Positions 8,601 to 12,362 of a DNA stretch of 12,362 nt are shown one piece after another. The stretch's first letter is position 1; every line of letters starts with the position of its first letter. The notes under the pieces are model-generated. The model worked only from the letters and a program-made list of their open reading frames with translations. It searched no databases and was not told the DNA's origin. The DNA is from Lachnospiraceae bacterium (lineage in GTDB: Bacteria > Bacillota > Clostridia > Lachnospirales > Lachnospiraceae), in NCBI GenBank assembly GCA_016301965.1, contig JAEDOO010000044.1, forward strand, positions 1-12,362. The letters are read 5' to 3'. Both the position numbers and the translations under genes were made by a program.

Positions 8601-9126
8601 GTAATTCCAGAAAGAAGTTGCCCTTTCCAAAGATCTTCTCATAGGACAGAGCTGCCTTTTTTGCTGTTTCGTACTGTCCACGGGAAATACCTCTGGCCAC
8701 CTCTCCGGCCAGACAGGCGCTCAGGGCAATGATTCCTTCATGGTATTTTTCCAGAACGGATTTATCCACACGAGGCTTGTAATAATAGCCTTCCACAAAT
8801 CCTTTAGATACGATCTTCATCAGATTGCTGTATCCTGTATTATTTTCCGCCAGAAGAACGAGGTGATAGTACCGGTCTTCACCGCCGGCTGTTTCCTTAT
8901 CGTACATGGAACTAGGCGCCACATAGACTTCGCAGCCCAGGATCGGACGAATCCCGGCAGCTTTCGCCGCACGATAAAAATCGATCACGCCGTACATAAC
9001 GCCGTGATCGGTGATGGCTGCACTGTCCATGCCCAGCTCTTTTACCCGGTTTACATATTCTGTTATCTTGTTGGAGCCGTCCAAAAGACTATATTCCGTA
9101 TGCACATGAAGATGGGCAAAACGCAT
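5644..9126 (-). CDS. dnaE: DNA polymerase III alpha subunit DnaE
   Basis: A 1160-residue C-family replicative polymerase of the DnaE type. Domains in order: PHP (residues 1-270) with HLHVHT (H7, H9), TDHG (D40, H41), CEVY (E66), H88 and TNDVHY (205-209), an apparently intact metal site; palm and catalytic core with GPGRGSAAG (355-363), PDIDVDF (catalytic D399 and D401) and KMDFLG (third Asp D550); fingers about 560-800; helix-hairpin-helix near 822-845 (TAIKGIGKPVQEA); a beta-clamp-binding peptide QMSLF (911-915); an OB fold about 990-1060 (VIGGLITEKTIKYT onward); and a C-terminal tail. There is no embedded exonuclease domain, which separates it from PolC. The ATG at 9126 has a strong AAGGAGG eight bases upstream, overlapping the cvfB stop. 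It is the second gene of the operon. Clostridia usually also carry PolC, so its division of labour cannot be read here. Confidence 0.98.
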   Translation of the reverse strand: MRFAHLHVHTEYSLLDGSNKITEYVNRVKELGMDSAAITDHGVMYGVIDFYRAAKAAGIRPILGCEVYVAPSSMYDKETAGGEDRYYHLVLLAENNTGYSNLMKIVSKGFVEGYYYKPRVDKSVLEKYHEGIIALSACLAGEVARGISRGQYETAKKAALSYEKIFGKGNFFLELQDHGISEQQMVNQSLLRMSQETGIELVCTNDVHYTFADDAKPHDILLCIQTGKKVNDEDRMRYEGGQYYVKSPEEMAQLFPYALQALENTQKIAERCNVEIEFGVTKLPKYDVPEGYTSWEYLNKLCFEGLEERYQPVTQELTDRLNYELSTIKQMGYVDYFLIVWDFIHYARSQGISVGPGRGSAAGSLVSYTLGITKLDPIRYNLLFERFLNPERVSMPDIDVDFCFERRQEVIDYVVRKYGKDRVVQIVTFGTMAARAVIRDVGRVLDLPYAQCDAIAKMIPNELNITIDKALEMNSELKKSYTEDEQVRYLIDMARRLEGLPRHTSMHAAGVVISQKAVEEYVPLSRASDGSITTQFTMTTLEELGLLKMDFLGLRTLTVIQNAVENVEKNCHKIIDVDKIDYNDPKVLDMIGKGNCEGVFQLESAGMKSFMKELKPKSLEDIIAGISLYRPGPMDFIPQYIKGKEHPEQITYDCPQLEPILEPTYGCIVYQEQVMQIVRDLGGYTLGRSDLVRRAMSKKKAAVMAKERQNFVYGNEEEGVPGCISNGISEQVANKIYDDMTDFAKYAFNKSHAAAYAVVSYQTAWLKYYYPVEFMAALMTSVVDHAAKISEYILTCRQMGIQILPPDINRSFGEFSVEGKAIRYGLTAIKGIGKPVQEAIVAEREANGPFTSIRDLADRLTGKEINKRTVENFIKSGALDGFGGNRHQYMLCYAQILDQVGQEKKNSLSGQMSLFDWLGDAAKETVDIPLPAVEEYDKETLLAYEKEVLGIYVSGHPLQEYETLWKKTISAVSAQFQPDEETGQPSIVDGSIQVIGGLITEKTIKYTKNNKVMAFLTIEDLLGSVEVVVFPRDYENYSRYMEKDAKVFVRGRVAAEDDKASKLICEKIVPFEEGKRELWIQFADRETYDHQVQKLYEVLRSSDGSDAVVLYLKKEKAVKRLPASRTVQADGELLARLKSMYGENNIRVVEKGPEISRQRG

Positions 9127-9139
9127 CCTTTTTTCCTCC

Positions 9140-9982
9140 TTACAGACGATAGATCCTTCCCTCTTTGATGGTAATCTTCTCTTCTTTTAACAAGCGGCCC
9201 ACAGCACGCTTGAAAGCGGCCTTGCTGATACCAAATTCGCGCTTGATGACTTCCGGTGATACATGGTCATCAAAAGGAAGCACACCGGCAAACTCGTCCA
9301 GTACCTGCATAATGTTATCGGAATCCACATCCATCTGCAGATAGGCTTTCTGGTGCGGCGATACGGTCAGTTTACCGTCCTCACGTACTTTCACCACGCG
9401 AACAGTCACTTCATCTCCAGGCTTGTATTTCCCCTGCGCTTCTTTTTTGGGAATCAGAGCACTGTAGAGATGATCAATAGCCAGGAATACACCAAAATTA
9501 TCGCTGATCTCATAGACACGGCCACGAACGGTATCTCCTTCTTTGTAGGGAGAATCCGTATGCAGGCTGTGATACAGCTTCATGGTGGCACACAGGCGCT
9601 CGGATTTGTCTACGTACAGAGTTACCAGGCATTCGTCACCCTCCCGCACACGGACAGTCTGTTCTTTAAAAGGAAGAAACAGATCCTTTTCCAGCCCCCA
9701 GTCAAGGAAGGCACCGATCTTGCTGACACTGACTACGCGAAGCAGCGCGATCTGTCCCATCTCCAGCAGGCTTTTCTGGCAGGTGGCTATCCGGCGGTCC
9801 TGAGAATCTTTATAAATAAATACATTTACGGTATCATGGAGACCGGTTCCTTCCGGCACCTGTTTATTTGGTAAAAGCACGCGTTCCCCGGCAGCGGATG
9901 CCTGCTCATTTTCGGCCAGGTATACACCGAAATCTACTTTTTTTACTACAGTCAGATTTTGTCTTTTTCCTAATTCTATCAA
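9140..9982 (-). CDS. cvfB: CvfB/YitL-like S1-domain RNA-binding protein
   Basis: A cytoplasmic protein with tandem S1-like OB folds and a C-terminal winged helix, matching the CvfB family (a virulence and gene-expression regulator in Staphylococcus aureus). With the start I prefer it has 280 residues: S1-like 1 about 7-65 (LTVVKKVDFGVYLAENE), S1-like 2 about 75-135 (ALLRVVSVSKIGAFLDWGLEKDLFLPF), S1-like 3 about 148-205 (VRGRVYEISDNFGVFLAI), winged helix about 220-280 (VSPEVIKREFGISKAAFKRAVGRLL). The open frame goes up to a GTG at 10036. That codon has no ribosome site and sits about 10 nt after a good -10 box. A TTG at 9982 has AGAGGA eight bases upstream and gives the family-like N-terminus MIELGKRQ. 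It heads the operon with dnaE, whose ribosome site overlaps its stop. The molecular role in this organism is inferred. Confidence 0.88.
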   Translation of the reverse strand: MIELGKRQNLTVVKKVDFGVYLAENEQASAAGERVLLPNKQVPEGTGLHDTVNVFIYKDSQDRRIATCQKSLLEMGQIALLRVVSVSKIGAFLDWGLEKDLFLPFKEQTVRVREGDECLVTLYVDKSERLCATMKLYHSLHTDSPYKEGDTVRGRVYEISDNFGVFLAIDHLYSALIPKKEAQGKYKPGDEVTVRVVKVREDGKLTVSPHQKAYLQMDVDSDNIMQVLDEFAGVLPFDDHVSPEVIKREFGISKAAFKRAVGRLLKEEKITIKEGRIYRL

Positions 9983-10003
9983 GTCTTTCGTCCTCTTCTT
10001 TCT

Positions 10004-10020
10004 ATTTGCTTCCTGCAAAT
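10004..10020 (-). promoter_or_regulatory. Leader hairpin just upstream of the cvfB ribosome site
   Basis: On the minus strand ATTTGC-AGGAA-GCAAAT forms a perfect 6-bp stem with a 5-nt loop. It ends about 8 nt before the AGAGGA ribosome site of cvfB. The loop itself is Shine-Dalgarno-like (AGGAA). The hairpin lies between the inferred promoter and the TTG start, so it is in the 5' untranslated leader. Its function is unknown; it could tune access to the ribosome site. Confidence 0.4.
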
Positions 10021-10045
10021 GGGTATATATTGCCACGGTACTGTT

Positions 10046-10074
10046 ATTCTAACTGTTTCGTGTTGTTCAGGCAA
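10046..10074 (-). promoter_or_regulatory. Sigma-A type promoter for the cvfB-dnaE-ktrBA operon
   Basis: On the minus strand a -35 box TTGCCT (10069-10074) and a -10 box TAGAAT (10046-10051, five of six to consensus) are separated by exactly 17 nt. Transcription should begin near 10039. This lies downstream of the terminator of the preceding AEC gene and is the only good promoter seen before the five-gene operon. Confidence 0.65.
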
Positions 10075-10087
10075 TAGAGAATTTGTG

Positions 10088-10130
10088 AAAAAACCCCAGA
10101 ATAGCCTGTGTTTCCAAGCCAAACTGGGAT
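10088..10130 (-). terminator. Intrinsic terminator of the AEC carrier gene
   Basis: On the minus strand an outer stem ATCCCAG / CTGGGGT (7 bp, one G-U) encloses an inner stem GCTTG / CAGGC with a GAAACA loop. It is followed by a U6 tract (10088-10093). It lies about 20 nt after the AEC stop codon and isolates that gene from the cvfB operon. Confidence 0.85.
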
Positions 10131-10148
10131 TTATCTCGTACTATTATC

Positions 10149-11081
10149 TTATACCAACACCACCGCAGACAGAATCATAAACCCAATGATGGACAACATC
10201 GTGTATACTGAAATGGCAGATGAATAGAACTCTTTCTTTTCCTCTCCATCAATGTATAGCGGCAGCACAAAGGGCGGCGGCAAAATCATCAAAATTGCCG
10301 CAGAAATCAAAGTCAGCGGTTCCCAGAATACACCACCCAGCGTTCTGAACAGAGCAAAGACGATAGCCGCCATAGCCACCTGTTCCACCAGACGCAGACC
10401 GATGACCTTGGAGACCTTTTTCCAGGCAATGCCTTTAAACTTCATCCGGTAGCCGATGACCACCAGGATCACTGCGCTGGTAGGTGCTGAAACAAACTCA
10501 CAGACACCGCCCACCAGAGCACCGGCACTGCTGTTTTCCAGCCAGCCGCCGATTCCCGTCACGCTGAACACCACGCCCAACAGGATACCGATCAGTACCG
10601 GTGTGGACAGGATCCCTTTGATGGCCTCGCCGGCCGTCTGGCGAGTTCCGCCCACGCTTTTTACCATGGCCACATATACGGTAAAGATTGCCAGTACATG
10701 ACCTATGTCCATCAGGGCAAACTGAGTGATCTTATCACTTCCCAGGAGAATACCAAACAGCGCATATCCCAGCATACCGGCCTCATATCCGGTCAGGGTA
10801 AAGGGGAAATAGGCATCCGGTTCCTTTGCGATACGACAAAGAAACCGTCCCACAAAAATACCTCCGGCGGTGACGGCAAAAAAGGTGATGGGAAAGATAA
10901 CCGTATCCGCGCTGATGTCGGCCCGGTAAAAGGTATAAAACAGTGAGATCGGCAGTGTAAAATTCATAACCAGCGCCTGGAGGCCGTCAATTCCTTCCGG
11001 ACTGATCAGCTTTTTCTCCCTGCAGAGCATACCGATCAGAAGCATCACGATCACAGGCAGAATAACTTTCAGTAAATCCAT
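10149..11081 (-). CDS. AEC-family (auxin efflux carrier-like) membrane transporter
   Basis: A polytopic inner-membrane carrier of 310 residues with about ten hydrophobic helices. The family motif N40-F-T-L-P44 follows the first helix (MDLLKVILPVIVMLLIGMLC), and the C-terminal half has the second inverted helix bundle ending VYTMLSIIGFMILSAVVLV. AEC proteins in bacteria export or exchange small organic anions such as malate or amino-acid-like compounds; the substrate here cannot be predicted. The open frame extends to an ATG at 11108, but that codon lies inside an inverted repeat and has no ribosome site. The ATG at 11081 has AAAGGAAGAG upstream at about 8 nt and gives the standard family start, so I chose it. 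The gene appears monocistronic, with its own promoter and terminator and unrelated neighbours. Confidence 0.9.
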   Translation of the reverse strand: MDLLKVILPVIVMLLIGMLCREKKLISPEGIDGLQALVMNFTLPISLFYTFYRADISADTVIFPITFFAVTAGGIFVGRFLCRIAKEPDAYFPFTLTGYEAGMLGYALFGILLGSDKITQFALMDIGHVLAIFTVYVAMVKSVGGTRQTAGEAIKGILSTPVLIGILLGVVFSVTGIGGWLENSSAGALVGGVCEFVSAPTSAVILVVIGYRMKFKGIAWKKVSKVIGLRLVEQVAMAAIVFALFRTLGGVFWEPLTLISAAILMILPPPFVLPLYIDGEEKKEFYSSAISVYTMLSIIGFMILSAVVLV

Positions 11082-11099
11082 AACTCTCTTCCTTTCTTT

Positions 11100-11122
11100 A
11101 GCCTGCATATGATCTGCAGGCT
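11100..11122. promoter_or_regulatory. Perfect inverted repeat in the AEC leader (possible operator)
   Basis: AGCCTGCA-N7-TGCAGGCT is an 8-bp perfect inverted repeat with a 7-nt spacer. It begins about 5 nt after the inferred transcription start and ends about 7 nt before the ribosome site of the AEC gene. No U tract follows, so it is not a terminator. The position suits a repressor operator or an mRNA leader hairpin. No regulator gene is adjacent. Confidence 0.5.
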
Positions 11123-11133
11123 CATCTTTTCTT

Positions 11134-11142
11134 ATTTTATCA
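11134..11142 (-). promoter_or_regulatory. Extended -10 promoter of the AEC carrier gene
   Basis: The minus strand reads TGATAAAAT: a TG extension followed by a -10 hexamer TAAAAT (11134-11139, five of six to consensus). I find no convincing -35 box at 16-18 nt, as is common for extended -10 promoters. It lies between the amidotransferase terminator and the AEC inverted repeat. Confidence 0.5.
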
Positions 11143-11176
11143 TAGGATTACAGGTTAGGGTAGATTTTCGTGACAC

Positions 11177-11210
11177 AAAAATAGGCTGCAAGAAACTCAA
11201 TTCCTGCAGC
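11177..11210 (-). terminator. Intrinsic terminator of the glutamine amidotransferase gene
   Basis: On the minus strand GCTGCAGGAA pairs with TTTCTTGCAGC around a 6-nt loop. The stem is ten base pairs including one G-U (11185-11210) and is followed by CTA and five U residues (11177-11181). It begins about 56 nt after the amidotransferase stop codon and shows nothing comparable on the plus strand. Confidence 0.8.
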
Positions 11211-11266
11211 TCATCCGTTAATCCCTTACTTCACACAAAAGCAGCGGTTGTATCTGCTCTATCTGC

Positions 11267-12040
11267 TTACAGACTGGCAAAATCCAGAAACAGAAGCCGC
11301 ATTTTTTCTTCACTGTCCACAAATTCATTGCCATGGTCTGTCCCTTTAAAGAGCAGCTTTCCTTTTTCATACGCTACCAGCGTATTCATGGGCAAAAGCT
11401 CCCAACGGCCCTGGGTAAGCGGTCTGGTGGAAAAGAGGATTGCTTTTCCCTGACGGGAACTATGAAGGCTATTCTGATAATTAGTATGGGCATACATCAT
11501 CTCCCCGTCATACAAAAGCAGATTCACCTTGTTCTCCGGAGTGATCTCACAGACTATCTCATCAACAAGGTGAAATCTCTCCGCCCGGGTCAATGGGCGC
11601 CCCTCCTTTTCCTGGGCTTCATTCACACGGCTGATCAGATAGCAGAGGATACGTTCGCTGTCCGTCTGGCCCTGCTGCAGTTTTACAAAAGGGTCCAGCG
11701 CGCTGCAGGCAAAAATCGTACCATTGTGCTCCAGAGTCCAAGTCCGGTCACTGTTATCACGCATGACAAAGGGATGCGTATTCTCGTAATCCATGTTACC
11801 TTTGGTGGCCAGTCGGATATGGGCAAGCATATTATCTGCGGCGATCTCTACTCTCAGTCTCTGTTTAAGATATTTGCTTTTAAAAGACGCCTCCGGCTGT
11901 TTTTCCAAGGATACCGCATTGCCGTAGAAAAAGGCCATTCCCCATCCATGCGGGTGATCAATACCGTGAGAAAAAAACTCTTTCAGCATGCCATTCAGTT
12001 GTATTTTCTCTGTGGAATTCACTCCGAATAATTCACACAT
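11267..12040 (-). CDS. Class II glutamine amidotransferase (YafJ-like, stand-alone)
   Basis: A 257-residue Ntn-hydrolase fold protein. Removal of Met1 would expose the catalytic nucleophile Cys2 (MCELFGV). Other glutaminase residues are in place: HGWGMAF (31-37), AHIRLATKG with R76 (73-81), NTHPF (87-91), EHNGT with N106 and G107 (104-108), and QTDSERIL with D127 (125-132). There is no synthase domain, so the ammonia acceptor and the physiological reaction are unknown. This is typical of the YafJ/GATase type. The ATG at 12040 has AGGA eight bases upstream, and the upstream ORF ends one base before it (TAACATG), suggesting translational coupling. A strong terminator follows. Its transcription must come from upstream, either from the broken-looking neighbouring gene or from a promoter beyond the right edge. 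Confidence 0.92.
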   Translation of the reverse strand: MCELFGVNSTEKIQLNGMLKEFFSHGIDHPHGWGMAFFYGNAVSLEKQPEASFKSKYLKQRLRVEIAADNMLAHIRLATKGNMDYENTHPFVMRDNSDRTWTLEHNGTIFACSALDPFVKLQQGQTDSERILCYLISRVNEAQEKEGRPLTRAERFHLVDEIVCEITPENKVNLLLYDGEMMYAHTNYQNSLHSSRQGKAILFSTRPLTQGRWELLPMNTLVAYEKGKLLFKGTDHGNEFVDSEEKMRLLFLDFASL

Positions 12041-12041
12041 G

Positions 12042-12314
12042 TTATCTGTCCTGTCTTTCCCTGGCCAGGGCCAGTGCTTTCTTTACATATCCCTGTCCAA
12101 ATTGTTCTCTGATTTTCCATGCATAGCGGTTGTCTGCATCCGTGAATTTGTCGTACTCAAACTGAAGAATATCCTGAACCGGCAGCTTTAGTTCCTGATA
12201 AAAGGTTTTCATTTGATCTATGACTGCCATCGCCGCATTTGCCACAGATTCTATTTTCCCTTCCGGAGACTGTATTTTTACCGTTTTCAGATCGTAGCGC
12301 GCCGCATTTGTGAC
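12042..12314 (-). pseudogene. Unrecognised protein, probable 5'-truncated remnant (C-terminal about 90 residues)
   Basis: An open frame runs from the right edge region to a TAA at 12042. I do not recognise the family. The readable part (TNAARYDLKTVKIQSPEGK onward) is mixed beta then strongly helical, with KTFYQELKLPVQDILQFEYD and a basic C-terminal helix (GYVKKALALARERQDR). The only ATG that would give a 97-residue protein (12335) lies in the loop of a hairpin resembling an IS200/IS605 right end and has no ribosome site. The first residues (MGKWWEYV) are therefore probably element sequence. The gene ends one base before the amidotransferase start, so the two once formed an operon. Alternatively it is a genuine small gene that uses that ATG. 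The boundary I give at 12314 is an estimate. Confidence 0.45.
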
Positions 12315-12362
12315 ATACTCCCACCACTTACCCATTCGGCTTGAAGTGGGGGCTTCTTACTC
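12310..12362 (-). mobile_element. Putative right end of an IS200/IS605-type (tnpB) element, partial
   Basis: Reading the minus strand from the right edge, a stop codon (TAA, 12357-12359) is followed by GAAGCCCCCACTTC and an imperfect hairpin. CCC-CCACTT (12344-12352) pairs with AAGTGG-U-GGG (12320-12329) with a single bulge and a 14-nt loop. It is followed by AGTATGTCAC. A GC-rich bulged hairpin of this shape just after tnpB is characteristic of IS605-family right ends and of the 3' end of the guide (omega) RNA. No tnpB coding sequence lies within the window, so this rests on resemblance only. The exact end of the element is not determined. Confidence 0.45.

Noticed and set aside
9263..9874. 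Plus-strand open frame of 203 codons opposite cvfB
   Set aside because: It is antisense to clear S1 and winged-helix domains, with no ribosome site and no recognisable family; a coding shadow.
9983..10036. GTG start for cvfB at 10036
   Set aside because: It has no ribosome site, lies about 10 nt from the -10 box, and adds a tail that is not family-like.
11082..11108. ATG at 11108 as the start of the AEC carrier
   Set aside because: It lies within the inverted repeat and lacks a ribosome site; the ATG at 11081 has one and begins with the expected first helix.
11082..11266. Riboswitch or other structured RNA in the largest intergenic gap
   Set aside because: The gap is explained by a terminator, an extended -10 promoter and one small inverted repeat. 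I see no complex conserved aptamer-like structure.
11333..12031. Long plus-strand open frame of 232 codons opposite the amidotransferase gene
   Set aside because: The minus-strand frame has a complete set of class II glutaminase motifs, a ribosome site and a terminator. The plus-strand translation is low-quality (Arg/His/Cys scattered, no motif) and is a shadow.
1..12362. CRISPR arrays, tRNA or rRNA genes, phage or plasmid modules
   Set aside because: No regularly spaced direct repeats outside the protein-coding 36-nt repeat, no tRNA-like cloverleaf and no phage or plasmid genes were found on reading both strands.

Overview
The window looks like chromosomal DNA from a Gram-positive anaerobe of the class Clostridia, probably a gut Lachnospiraceae-type organism. 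That is an inference from the protein families (CvfB, a 1160-residue DnaE, a KtrAB pair, Gram-positive MacB/Ykn-type ABC export adaptors), from strong GGAGG-type ribosome sites and from moderate GC content. No rRNA or other taxonomic marker is present. Every gene I can support lies on the minus strand, so transcription runs from high to low coordinates. No gap between genes exceeds about 190 bases.

In transcription order: (1) The right edge (about 12310-12362) carries an imperfect GC-rich hairpin that resembles the 3' (right) end of an IS200/IS605-family tnpB element lying outside the window. It runs in frame into a 97-codon ORF that I do not recognise and that is probably a 5'-truncated gene. 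(2) One base later comes a stand-alone class II (Ntn-type) glutamine amidotransferase of the YafJ kind, ending at a good intrinsic terminator. (3) A monocistronic AEC-family membrane carrier follows. It has an extended -10 promoter, a perfect 8-bp inverted repeat just downstream of the promoter, and its own terminator. (4) A well-formed promoter near 10046-10074 starts a compact five-gene operon: cvfB-like S1 protein, dnaE, ktrB, ktrA and a SpoU-family RNA methyltransferase. Gaps are 2 to 13 nt, and a weak U-tract terminator follows. (5) The left part is an ABC export operon: a lipoprotein adaptor (HlyD/YknX type), a LolD/MacB-type ATPase, and the start of a second, membrane-anchored adaptor that runs off the left edge. 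The permease is presumably further downstream, outside the window.

Most of this is ordinary housekeeping and accessory chromosome. The points worth a second look are the 12-residue acidic, Met/Tyr-containing tandem repeat at the C-terminus of the adaptor lipoprotein; the adaptor-ATPase-adaptor layout; the linkage of a whole Ktr potassium transporter to dnaE and cvfB; the likely TTG start and leader hairpin of cvfB; the inverted repeat in the AEC leader; and the putative IS605 end with the gene remnant behind it. I see no convincing evidence of an entirely new system. Several annotated-looking starts (cvfB, ktrB, the methyltransferase, the AEC carrier) should be moved downstream, and the reasons are given per gene.
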